NCBI GenBank assembly: GCA_032191485.1 | Contig: JAVDOI010000003.1 | Location: 16,123,813-16,187,812 of the forward strand | Direction: 5' to 3' | From: Leptoclinus maculatus | Taxonomy: Eukaryota; Chordata; Actinopteri; Perciformes; Stichaeidae | DNA length: 64,000 nt | Shown here: positions 25,161 to 36,721 of the stretch, one piece after another | Layout of the letters: every line of letters starts with the position of its first letter | How positions within the stretch are numbered: the first letter of the stretch is position 1 | Position numbers and translations under genes: made by a program | The notes under the pieces: model-generated | Seen by the model: only the letters and a program-made list of their open reading frames with translations | What the model was told of the DNA's origin: nothing | Database searches by the model: none

Positions 25161-25507
25161 CAGTATTTATAGAAGATCCCCCCCACAGTGGATACCTCTA
25201 ATCCTGCCTCACCCCTTGTCATCCCTGTGCCTGGACCGCTCGCTTTCTGCAGACCCCAGCTCCAGCCTCACCCTCGCCCCATATCAACTGAGGTAGAGAC
25301 TTCTTTAATACAACACTTTTCAGATTCTTTTGTAAAAAAAAAGGTGGAAAGATTGCTTGGCCTCTTTAATTGAAGATTTGCTTGATGAGAGGGGGAAGAA
25401 ATTGCTTGGACTATTACAGGGCTCTTTTCCTCTTTTCTGTTCTTCTTCATGGTCCAATTTTCCTCCTCCTGCTCTCTTTGACCTTCAGTTAAGAAAACCA
25501 AACAACA
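25160..25507 (+). promoter_or_regulatory. Putative fhl5 promoter and 5' UTR region
   Basis: A TATTTATAG motif at about 25164-25172 is a possible TATA-like element. The coding exon probably begins at 25489, after ACCTTCAG. The ATG then follows 19 bp into the exon, so an untranslated exon should lie between about 25190 and 25360. These are guesses from motifs. Confidence 0.3.
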
Positions 25508-27061
25508 ATGTCCACCAGCGAGCGATTCGACTGCCATTACTGCAAAGAGTCCCTGCTAGGGAAGAAGTACATAATGAAAGAGGACAAGCAGTACTGCACT
25601 AAGTGCTATGAGAACCTGTTCGCTAACAGCTGTGAGGGCTGTTCTTTAGCAATTGGCTGCAACTGCAAGGTAAGGAAGCACCAATGTTACCCTGAGAGTA
25701 ATTGCTTTTATGTCAGGAACTTTTAAAAACAGATTTTGTTCCCTTTTTGACCTTTTAAAAACACCTAGATGTCATATTTTACAGAAAATTCACACGTGCA
25801 ATAAATGATGTGTTAAATATCCACAGGACTTGTCTTACAAGGATCGCCACTGGCACGAGGAGTGTTTCAAGTGTGCAAAGTGCAGCCGCTCTTTGGTGGA
25901 AAAGGCCTTTGCCGCCAAGGATGATTTGTTACTTTGCACTGAATGCTACGCCCACGGTTATTCCTCCAAGTGCACCACCTGCAAGAAAACCGTCATGCCA
26001 GGTATGATATGTTGGGATGATGATGGCGATGAATCGGCATCACCTTAAGGAATTTTTCATCCATGTTGGCTTAAAGGGTTGCGTGAAAATGCAAAAGTGA
26101 GGAAAAGACACAAACATTTAAAACACTATACAGCGACGCAATTTCTTCCTTGTCTCCGCCCTACATATAAAGCAGGACTATTTTAGGCCGCAGTGTGTTT
26201 CTATCATAGAGGTACCATATGCTGACTAAGCTGCCCTCGTCCCCTGTGCCAGGATCCCGCAAAATGGAATACAAGGGGAACAGCTGGCATGAGACCTGCT
26301 TCCTGTGCAACCGCTGCCAGCAGCCAATAGGAACCAAGTCCTTCATCCCAAAAGACACCGGCCACTTCTGTGTGCCCTGCTTCGAGAAGCAGTTTGCCTA
26401 CCAGTGCTGTGCTTGTAAGAAGGTAAGGTTACTGCTGAGTGTTTTATTTGCAGTAAATCCCCCTGACTCAGGTGTTTTAATATTACTCACACGGTGGGCG
26501 CGTAATAAAGGGATGCATAGTAAGAAGAATGCTTGTCTTTCTTTCCCTCTCACCTGGATTTGTGTTACCTCGAGGCCATCACAACAGGTGGAGTGACCTA
26601 CCAAGACAAGCCGTGGCACCGCGACTGCTTCCTATGCATCAGCTGCAGAAAGCAGCTTTCGGGTCAGCGCTTCACCTCAAAGGAAAACTACCCCTACTGC
26701 CTCGAATGCTTCAGCAACCTGTATGCAAAGAAGTGTGTGGGCTGCACTAAGCCCATCACCAGTGAGTTCCTGGCTGTGCTCATGTTTTCGTTCATTCTCT
26801 GACATGCAGTTCCTTTTATTTAAGGTCTTTATTGGCATTTGTGTTGGACCTGTCAGTTTAACAAGGTGAAGATGTTGCATTAACCTGCACATTATGTTGC
26901 TGTGTGCAGGTCTGGCAGGAGCCAAGTACATCTCCTTTGAGGAACGCCAGTGGCACAGCGAGTGTTTCACCTGCATTCAGTGCTCCGTGTCGCTGGTTGG
27001 ACGCGGCTTCCTCACCCAGCGCGACAACATCATGTGCACCGACTGCGGCAGAGAGAAGTGA
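25508..27061 (+). CDS. fhl5: Four and a half LIM domains protein 5, five coding exons
   Basis: This LIM-only protein is known in mammals as ACT, a coactivator of CREM/CREB, and is otherwise linked to muscle and cytoskeleton like other FHL members. Exons are 25508-25669, 25827-26001, 26253-26422, 26575-26761 and 26910-27061, totalling 846 nt or 281 residues (human FHL5 284). An N-terminal half LIM (FDCHYC...YCTKCY) is followed by four full LIM domains, each with the C-x2-C...H-x2-C / C-x2-C...C-x2-C pattern; DRHWHEECFKC and SSWHETC-type blocks are visible. Sequence alone is about as close to FHL2 as to FHL5. The fhl5 name rests on its place beside fut9 and manea, as on human 6q16. All splice sites are canonical and in phase. 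Confidence 0.85.
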
Positions 27062-27650
27062 CCTTTCCATGAAGGAGTCAAAGGTTTATCCCAATAAGAA
27101 AGAGTGCTCCTGTTCTGATACAGATGTTGTGTATCAATGAACATTTCTACTTTGCATGCCTGGCACATAAACAAACTCTGAATGTCAAATGCTTATTTTG
27201 TTGTTGTAAATGACAAATAGCTCTTTCACAATGCCCAAACACAAAAAAACTGCGATGTTTCCATAAAGATAAGCATGAATCTTTAAAGTTAGGATGCCTT
27301 TGTTCCTCACAAACTTTCATTTTTTTTGACAAGGATAAAAATATGTTGCAATTTTTTATTATTGTTATTATTAATATTTTTATTTTATTACTGTAATATT
27401 ATCAATTAGTGGATTAACGTCGGAATTAGGATGTGATACTTTCTTTTCTCTTATATGACAGTAAACTGTTAGACGGATAACAAAAAAAACTGAAGAACTT
27501 ATTTTTCACTGTTTTCTGACATTATGGACAAAATGATGGCTGGATTTATCAATATAACAATAATAATTGTTAATGCATGCATGAGTTATGCTTTTCCCAT
27601 ATGAAATACTTGAAGGTTGTTCCAATAAAGACCTTTCTATATCGTGCTGA
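27062..27650 (+). other. fhl5 3' UTR with poly(A) signal
   Basis: The UTR follows TGA 27059-27061. AATAAA at 27624-27629, in a TTCCAATAAAGACC context, is the likely poly(A) signal. The interior is AT-rich. Confidence 0.6.
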
Positions 27651-28331
27651 AATGGAAATCATTGTAGGCTAGCTGTTGCTCATCGTAATATGTCTTATTC
27701 TGCTCCAAGCAGTGGGGAGTCTGCTGTCAGTTTAGGGCAGACACAAAGTTTAGCGTAACAAATATAGCTGTGATGGTAGGTTTGAAATCCACATCTTTTT
27801 TATGACCATCACCATTTAGACAATCATTGCTGTAAAACCAACCTCTGTTGCCTCTTGACCTCATCACGCCCAACTCACTCATGTTGTAAACAAACTGAGC
27901 GTGACCATATATGCCTTGATCAGCAGATAACTTTGTCTTCTACTTGTCCATTATCTAACCAAAGTAGAATACAAGCGACTGTAAATGTGGGCATCTCAAA
28001 ATATCTGTCCTTCTTACCACACTTTTGACACTTGGTAAAAGTTGGTTTCCTTGGTGAGGCCACTGGATGAGTTGTGCAAGTGTCCTCACATGCTACGATG
28101 AGTGGTGCAAAAATGCTGACACAGATTTCCTGACAGGATATAGTCACATGGGGAGGTGAAACTGCTTTCCACTTCATACATTTGTGAAGGAATCGGAGAG
28201 GAAAGTAGAACTGCAGAGAGGTAGGGACGTCTCATTTGTCATATTTCACAGAAGATCTGTAGCTTTAATTTAAGCAGATACATTTTGTATTTTTTTACCT
28301 TACAAAAATCCAACATCCTTAAATATCTGCA
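27651..28331. other. Gap between fhl5 and the tgfbrap1-like gene
   Basis: About 680 bp that must contain the tgfbrap1-like promoter and 5' UTR. No TATA box or clear start is recognised. Confidence 0.5.
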
Positions 28332-31300
28332 ATGGCTTTTAGAGCATTTACACACACACACGTCTATGAAAAGCAATCAGCCTCAAAAGAAAAGGACAAA
28401 TCCAGCATCCAGTGCATTGAGTGCTATGACCGAAATGTGTACATAGGGACCAAAGAGGCAACAGTTATGCATCTCATCCTTCCCCGTGGCACAGATAGAG
28501 ACCCGATTCCAGGCCAGAGCAAACTTAGAGAGTGTAGGGTGAGAAAAATAGGCTCAAGCAACCAAGTAGCCCAACTGAGGGTAGTCCCACTATTCAACCA
28601 TCTGCTGGTCCTGTGGGACCGGAGCGTTACTGCCCTCAACATGTTCTCCTTAGAGCCTGTTCCCGCCCTCAAGAAGATCCAGCATGTGCGTTTGTTCGAG
28701 GTGTGCGACTCATCGCTCGCAGCCCAGGCAGAATGTGTGGAGATGGTGACTTCCTCCAGCCGCAGGAAGGTGATCCGGATCCACGTGGTGGGAGTGGACA
28801 GGTGGGACGTTGTAAAAGAAATCCCTCTGCTCCAGGACCCTGTGGCCTTGGCAGTGGATGGTGCCTGTGTGTGTATAGGTACCAGCGACAGGTATCTCCT
28901 CTGTGATATTCGGACTGGGAGCAGTGATGAGCTTTTTCCTCACAATCACAGCAAACAGCGTGTCATTGTAACCTCAATGGGACGAGGGGAATTTCTCCTG
29001 AACGGGCCTGAATCTTTGGGTAAGAGCTGCCTAAATGGTAAAAGTTGTTTTACAGACTGTCAAGCACAGACATCCTCCTGTTACATTATATGCTTCCTTT
29101 CAAAAGCAGCTATACAGTTAATCATCTCATACCACTCCCCCATATACCCATGTTGCCAGAAGTTATTTGTTTTGCCAAGATATCATTACTCCATCCTCAT
29201 CCCTCAGGCATGTTTGTGATGAAGACAGGGATATGCCAGCGCCCTCCCCTGCAGTGGCCTCAGGAGGTGCTGGCAGCCGGAGTATGTTTCCCTTACATCC
29301 TAACCCTGCAGCCCCAAGTGCTGTCTGTCTACAGCATGATAGATCAGCAGTGCAAACAGACTGTGAGTCTCAGCGGAGCGAAGGGTCTGCTCTCCACATC
29401 AGGTAAACCAGTCAACATCAATTCGTTACCTAATCCTGCCAGATTTCAGACCGAACGGCTGTCAAATTGTGGTTTTGTTTTTTAGAAATGTTGCTGCTGT
29501 GTCTGTCTCAGTTTGCACTGATTCAGTCAATCATTCTTACACCTACTGTTCCTACTCGCTGAAACAAGTGTTTCTGAAAACCCAAAACAAATCTCCCCTC
29601 AGATGGTGTGTTAGTGTTCACAGAGAGAGACATTTTCAGCCTGCGTCTGGTGCCACTCAAAGAGCAGATCGAGGCACTTGTCAGGCATGAGAGGTTTGAG
29701 GAGGCCTTATTGCTGCTGGATGGAGTTCAAGGCCATCGTCCACTTGACTCATACAAGGTGAAATTCAATTTGTCGACACATACACATCCCTGCTTTGAAA
29801 TCTAGGTTTCTAACATTCTTCTTCTCAAGGGTTACAAAACAATTCCTGAGGATAGATAAATGACGTAATCGTGAAGGTGAAAAAACTACCTGCCCAACGC
29901 TCTATCTGTCTATATGTAATATGAAAATTCTGAAAAATACTTTGAGTGCTTTGAGAGATGCAAATCTCAGCATGCTAAACCAGGCGGCAACCTCCAGCTC
30001 TGAAAAATGAAGCCAATTCGGAAGTGCCTTAAACTTGTATTATTTCTAATGGCCACCAGGGGGCGACTCGTGACAGGTTGTTACCATGGCGTTGTCCAGT
30101 CTGGGAGCAGTCCGTGTTTTGTTGCACAATTTTAACCCTTTCACATTGTGTTTTCAGTTCATGAAAGTTAATTGCAACATTTTGGTTGCCTAAAAACGCC
30201 TTATTCAGCATTCGATTGTACTAGCTCCACCCTCTCTTGGCACTTTTGGTAGCAAAAAAACAAGATGGTGTCAGCCAAAAACCAAGATTGCGATGGCAAA
30301 AATGCCTGAATACTGTGATTATGAATTACAAAAGTCAGATGGATTTATCCTCTGGGGAAGATGAATGTCTGCACCAACTATAATGGCAGTCCATCCAGTA
30401 GTTGTTGAGATATTTCAGTCTTTTTTAGCAGCTATGAATCATTAAATGTAGCACGGACAAACTAGTCTTGCTACTAGCTAACTAACCAAGCTTGGATTCC
30501 TTTTATATTGCCCAAACACAGAGTACAGGTTGACCATTTTTTTCTTTTGGGGGAATATTCATCCTAAAAAAAATCATTAAATGCAGGTTCTACAATGTAC
30601 ATAGCTGTCACACACTTGAGCTCAGAAGCCTTTAAACTTAAAACCCTTTTTCTCAACTTCCCTTTTCCTGTATTGTCTGCCTTTGTAAGACAACCTTCAG
30701 TGCTGCAATAATTTGACCATTTTATAGATTCATATGTGTAGATAATATGCATGCAGTACAACCCCATCTTGGCATTGCATCAGAGTGTTTAAATTTAATA
30801 TTTCATCACTGTAGAACAGATTGAAGCAGGCTGTCGAGGCGTAGATGGACTACATTGTTGCAAGCTTGTAGGTGTATTCCAGTTGGATGAATGCAACTGA
30901 GGACAACAGATGGTGTCTGAGATTTAGTGTAATCTGTGCCACATCTCATGTTACAGGTTAGAGGTGATGGTGTTAGAACTTTACACGCAGATGAGTCACT
31001 CCTTAAATTTGTCTGGTTTTGTGTATTTTTAGCATCTTAAAGTAACATGTTGCCCTTGAGATTTAAGGATAGTCTTCTGCCTCAATGAATTAGGCTCACT
31101 ATATTGGTGCTTTGAATATGTTCACCCATTGCGTGCCTGGTTTTAAGATTTTTTTTCTTTACTGGCAGGAGCTGCAGAAGGCCATCACTTGCCTCGCTGG
31201 ATTTGTTCATTTTTACCAGGAGGGCTTTTCTGAGGCCAGGGACCTATTCATGTGAGAGTAAAACCCCTTTCACGACACCCAAAATTCAAGGCTAAATCGC

Positions 31301-33482
31301 AGCACGCTGTACACTAACAGGGGAATTTTGTGAATAGTGGGTATTTTCTGCTGAATTCTACACTTAATTCTAACACAAATCAATGCTCATTACCCACTTA
31401 AACAGTACGGGTGAGCTGGACCCCAGAGAAATCATCCGCCTCTACCCTGACTTCCAGTCGTGTCTCAGCAACGAATTTCAATCCCAGCTTGATCAAGTGA
31501 ACAAGGGCAGGGATCTCCAGGTGCTTTGCCATGATGACAGGAACACATTTCATCATTACCTGGCCTTCCTGGGAGATTTCCTCAGAGCAGTCAGGGGGAC
31601 GGAGCAAGGCTTGAAGTGCAGTAAGGAGGTGGACTACGCCCTCCTGAGGCTGTATGTAGAACTGGGAGACACTGAAAATCTGCAGCAGCTTGTGGCATCA
31701 CCCAATGTGTGCAGGCTGGACCACTGTGTTCCTGTTTTGGAGCAACACAGCAGGTTTAAACAAATGATTATTTGTTGAGTGATGTGTAGTCACAAATATG
31801 GTTTGTTTAAATGCCAAATTATTCTTAAAAGGAAAGGCACCAATTCAATATCTGAGATATTTTGTCTAATTTGCTCAATTTCTGATGGACCATTTCCTGT
31901 GTGATCTCTCTTTATTTACAGATATTTTGCATTAGGTTCCCTCTATCAAAGCCATGGAAATCACATTGATGCGATTAAGGTTTCAATTCCCAACAAACTC
32001 AACATATTTATATAGAAACGTGATGTATAAAAATGTCATTTTTAGCCTTTTGTATTATTCCAGACTTGGGTGAAAATTGCAGATGGCCTCCACAAAGACC
32101 CGTCTTGCTCAGATGTATACGGACATATAGTGTGGACCCTCAGTCAACTGCAAGACAGAGATGCTGTGTGGACATTTGCAGACTGGACTCTTCAAAGAAA
32201 CCAGGAGGTACCTTTTTCCCTTCTTCATGCTCTCAACTGCAGAGGGAAGAGTTGAACAATCAAACTATGTGTTATGGATATAAACACGCAGCAAAATGAC
32301 ACCATCGCTTTGCTTCTAAGAAAATGATTGGTAATGAAATGTCCAGTAACAGTTTTTCTTTATTTCAAAAAGATAGGGGTGCAGATTTTCAACAAGCGTC
32401 AACCAGATGATCGATTTGAGACACAAGATGTCCTTGCTCTCGTGGAGAAGTACCCACTGGCGTTGCTTTTGTATCTTGAGTTCTTAATCCATGATTTGAA
32501 CAGTGAGGTAGGCACAGCAGCAGCTACCTAATCTAATATCCCCGGCTCCTTTATTGAATGCACTGAGACAGGATTGGTGTAATCTGCCCCCAGGAGGAGA
32601 TACATCACAACCGTCTGGCCCTGGCATATGTTACTCAGTCGCTGCGAGAGGAAGAGGAATCAGATTTGAGGAAGACCAGAGGGAAGTTGCAGCAGCTGCT
32701 ATGGGAATCCAGATTTTATGACGTCTCCACTGTATATGGTGTGTGGGTGCCCTTTGATAAAATAAATCATTACTGTATTGTGACTCAATTTGATTGCATT
32801 ATTCTCATTGCAGAGAGAGTCGAGTCAGCAACCCTGAACATAGAGAAAGCCATTCTCCTCGGTAGGACCGGTGGACACTTTGAGGCACTGCAGGTGCTTG
32901 TTCACCAGGAGGGAAACGTCCAAGCTGCAGAGGCCTACTGCGGCAGGGCAGCCCAGGGCCGGGACACACAGTTCAGGCAGACGCTGCTGCTCACCCTGCT
33001 CCAAATCTACCTGAGCTCCGAGGATCACAGCAGCGCTGCCGTGGATCTGCTCAACAACAACCCTCGGGTCCTTGCAGCAGAGACGGTCATCCAGCTCCTG
33101 CCTGATTCCTGGTCTGTTCAACTGGTCTCCCAGTTCTTAGTTGGATCCCTTAGAGAAACATTCCACCAGAGGCGGATGGCGGAGCTGGAAAAGGCTATGT
33201 TACAGGCAGAGCTCATGCGGCACAAGGTCATTTGGGTGAGTTTAATGACATATGTCATTTGTTTTTTCATTCCATGAACATTGTGTGTATTCTTGTTTCC
33301 TTCGTATTCTTCACCTCGCTGTTCTTTCTCCTCTGCAGATGCAGGCCTCAAAAACAAAGTTCAGACTGGATAAGGGGCAGAAGTGTAAGGTTTGTCAGAG
33401 AGAGCTTGCAGAGCCACAGTTTGCCTGTAACCTCACTGGTGAGCTGATGCACACAAGCTGTCCTGTTCTTTCCTCATCGTAA
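28332..33482 (+). CDS. tgfbrap1: TGF-beta receptor-associated protein 1 (VPS3-like), eleven exons
   Basis: The family protein is a CORVET/VPS3-type subunit that helps tether early endosomes, and was first found as a TGF-beta receptor and SMAD4 partner. Exons are 28332-29019, 29208-29402, 29603-29757, 31169-31251, 31406-31753, 31922-31979, 32064-32207, 32373-32507, 32594-32738, 32814-33235 and 33339-33482. They sum to 2517 nt, or 838 residues (human 860), with every phase matching. An N-terminal CNH beta-propeller (about residues 25-320; ECYDRNVYIGTKE, LEPVP, VALAVDG) is followed by a helical CHCR/VPS39 region (YFALGSLYQSH, WTFADWTLQR, LPDSWSVQL). The C-terminal zinc-binding segment is CKVCQRELAEP...HTSC. 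It is clearly diverged from human, so it may be one of two teleost paralogues. The (AC)5 at the start encodes THTH. Confidence 0.88.
29985..30300. repeat. Dispersed repeat in tgfbrap1 intron 3
   Basis: Contains AGCTCTGAAAAATGAAGCC, AATGGCCACCAGGGGGCGAC, TTTTGGTTGCCTAAAAACGC and CTAGCTCCACCCTCTC in an order I know from a widespread percomorph repeat. Recognised from memory; boundaries are approximate. Confidence 0.5.
30340..30425. repeat. Second dispersed repeat fragment in tgfbrap1 intron 3
   Basis: The sequence GATGAATGTCTGCACCAA followed by ATGGCAGTCCATCCA and GTAGTTGTTGAGATATTTCA matches a short repeat seen very often in spiny-rayed fish introns. Confidence 0.55.
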
Positions 33483-34420
33483 AGACACCAACCGATAAAA
33501 CTAATTACTCTATGTTTATGCAAATATGTGCATCTCTGCACTCTTGAGGATGACATGAATTACGAGCCAGATAAGTATCTGCATCCCACCCGATCATTTT
33601 TCTAGTTTACACGGTTTCAGCTAGACAAACTGTACAAGGATGCAATTCATGGGCCTAAGACTGAAAAGAAAAAGAAAATACTTTGTGTAAATAACTGGTT
33701 TCAAGATGCAAAAGAGCAAGCAGTGCACTTTTTCAGGGCGGCATGTCTGAGCTATTTCCTAGAGACATTGTAGACAGCAATAGCTATAAAGTGGAGGACA
33801 CTCAGGGGCATATATTCACTGATCAGACAGTGGTGAAACCACCTGTGGTCAATCTGATGACCAAAAGGAATTTCCCCATCTTGCATGGCTGTATATATGG
33901 TTCATGGTTTCCACTGACTGTGTATATTTGTCTGTGTAAAGCTGTAAATAGAAAGTCAACAACTGAGAGGTTACACGTGAGAGACTTTTTTTTATTCAGC
34001 TTGCGCATTAATATAAATTTATGACCCCCCAAAAAAACACAATTACAGGTTTAAAAATGAAAAACAAACAGGTTGTCTTTGCAGTGTATGGAACATGAAA
34101 TCAAAATACATTTTTAGCAACGTCAGCCCTATATCATTTAGGCAACATAACAGACATGAAGGCTACTCCAAATAATAACACACAAACTCCAGTATGTCCA
34201 CATGTACAGTATGAAAATACTATATCATTAACCTCCTAAGCCCTTTCCCTAAAAAAACACCTAAAATAACAACCAAAAATGAATCAAACTCATATGCACA
34301 TGAATGGTCTCCTTTAAAAAGGTAAGATGATAATTCATATGAATCCATTGTAAGTGAACCTGTTTATATTACCACTCCAGAATAAATGGAGATGCAATAA
34401 AGGAAAGAAATAAGATTTTT
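33483..34420 (+). other. tgfbrap1 3' UTR and downstream
   Basis: AT-rich sequence with two AATAAA hexamers (34381-34386 and 34396-34401) that could end the transcript. No other gene is seen. Confidence 0.4.
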
Positions 34421-34970
34421 GTCCTCGCCTATCTTGATTTTAAGACAGTATCACCATTATAGCCAAGATCCCGGGGGTAATGATGCTGTTTAATGTACTT
34501 CATCTTATTTGTTACTACAACCGGTACTGAACATTTAATGAAAATACACTAAAATACAGCATGGTCTCCACGTTTTGGCTATGTTTAAAAAAAAATCTCC
34601 CCAAAACATTGAAATAATAATAAACACAATGAATAATGATCAGTATTTATATACAACTGAAGAGTTCCACGCTGTACAGGTAGACAAATCGATAATGGCA
34701 GGGGCCTACGGTGCTCTGTGAGATACCCACAGATTTGTCTAAGCAAGTTGAATAGACTTATATAAAGCCAGACTTCCCAACAGTAAAAGTCAGTCCAACT
34801 TGACTAAGATGGCTGCTGACAGACTCCTCCCTGAGGTTCACTGTGACTTCCAGTCAGACCAAGCTTTACTGTAGATCTGTAAGTTACTCAAATCTGCCGG
34901 TTTTGGTGAAGAATCAGTGACATATTTTGCCAAGAACATCGGTGTATGTCAATGTGACTGTAAAATGTGA
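34421..34970. other. Unannotated intergenic sequence
   Basis: AT-rich, with no gene or clear repeat recognised. Confidence 0.5.
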
Positions 34971-34974
34971 TGTT

Positions 34975-35315
34975 TGACTTCTTCATTTCCCAGTTAAAAG
35001 TGGACCCTGTGTGTTTCAAGTTGTGAAACCCATCTTTCGGCGCAAGCTGAAAACTTACCTCTTCAAGAAGTACTACCCTGAGACTTCCACTTAGCACTTA
35101 TTGTATTCGTATTAGCTTGTTGCACTTATTACATTCGTTTGTTTCTGCACTGGACATTTGCTCTGGTTTATGCTCTTAGATGCTTGTTTGGAAAAGGTGA
35201 TGTACTGATGACTTCTGGTGATTAGTAGTTCTCTTGAATACCTATGTTGAATACACTTACTGTAAGTCGCTTTGGATAAAAGCGTCTGCTAAATGACTGT
35301 AATGTAATGCAATGT
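34975..35315 (+). mobile_element. 5'-truncated L2-type LINE fragment with its 3' tail
   Basis: A short frame reading PIFRRKLKTYLFKKYYPE (about 35030-35082) resembles the extreme C-terminus of fish L2-like reverse transcriptases. About 180 bp later comes GTAAGTCGCTTTGGATAAAA, then GCGTCTGCTAAATGAC and TGTAATGTAATG, a very common teleost LINE/SINE 3' tail. Only the tail end of the element survives. Recognised from memory. Confidence 0.55.
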
Positions 35316-36660
35316 GTGTTTATGTGCTTTAGAAAGCGTGGAATTTTTAGTTTCGTGCAACTTGATATTAAAATACTTAGTATTAAGACGTAGTTAATAA
35401 AATACACAGTTGATTTATGGATTCTGAAAGTTGGAGAACCCATGTTTTTTAAAACAGTATCTTATGCATATTGACTATCTTCTTCCACCGTATCCTTTTG
35501 TAACTACACCACAGGGGTGAACATAGCTCAGATGACATTAAAGATGTATTTGTCTATTTGTGTTGTAATTCAGTCATTAAGGCAAAGCTATAACAGAGTC
35601 TTTTTTTATCCTGATCCTGCATGTTGGGACAAAGGTTAAGGAGACGCCTTAAGGAGCTGGAACAGTAACCGTTGTGCATTTGACTGGACTGCTTGCAAGT
35701 GTTGGGTGTTTTGGGCCTGGGGTGAGTGACTAATTGCAGTGTGGATAAATCGTGAATTATGAGCATGTTGGAGGAGATTCTCTCTTTGTGATGTCCTTGC
35801 TAAGATTTCTTCAGTTTTTTTTATTCTTATGAGGTTTTTGTGGGTCTTTTCCTTTGTTCCCACTGAGAGTTGTGCACATTTAATCTTTCATAGTGTGGGT
35901 GTTACAGCATGCAGCCCTTTGTGAGTGTAACTAGGATTTTTCCTTTGGAGTGTATATATTTAACCTCTGACTCATATAAATAAACGGACTCATATCCCAG
36001 AAAACCCAAGAAAACCACATACCTAGCCTTTCTCTTTTATGTGGTTGCATGAAAAATTGCCACGTCCACTCTTCCATATCTTCTCCTTGTAATTTCGATA
36101 ATCTATGCATTTAATTTTGATCTAGAGTTAAGTCATTGTAAGCACTCCTGGATAAACAGCTGACATGTAAAAACACAAAGCATCAACTTCTCTGTGACTT
36201 GTTTTGAGATGTGAAGGAGCCTCACGGTTTATATGGACTGACTATAAGGGCTGCTGCTCTGTGATTGGCTGATCTTTGGGCTGTGCCTGATGACCAGTGA
36301 CCACTGGGTGGACCTGAGGCCAGGATTATGTCCTCTTCCTCCCTCTCACGGACATCCTCAGGGAGCATTAATGTTGTTTGGTACATTTGCGGTTATGCTG
36401 TGCCTCAAACATGTTTTTCTCATCTTTGATGTTGACCATCAACCATAAGCAACCAAAAGGTAAAAATATACAGACATAAGTACAAACACACCTTCTTCTA
36501 CCTAAATTAAGAAACGAATTTGGTGCATTTCAATTATATATATGATCTACTTTTCTTACATGATGCACTTAGATCCCCCTCTCATTGTATATAAGAAGTT
36601 CATATATGTAGCTCATGTTCATGTGAATGTAACACTCTTGCAATCTGGAGTTCAGTGCAT
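35316..36660. other. Intergenic sequence
   Basis: AT-rich; no supported gene, RNA gene or repeat. Confidence 0.5.
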
Positions 36661-36672
36661 GAATAGGTGGGG

Positions 36673-36721
36673 GCTCTGGGTCACTGCAGGGTGCTCTGGG
36701 TCACTGCAGGGTGCTCTGGGG
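36673..36721. repeat. 20-bp tandem repeat, about 2.4 copies
   Basis: GCTCTGGGTCACTGCAGGGT occurs at 36673-36692 and 36693-36712 without a mismatch. A partial third copy starts at 36713. Confidence 0.9.
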
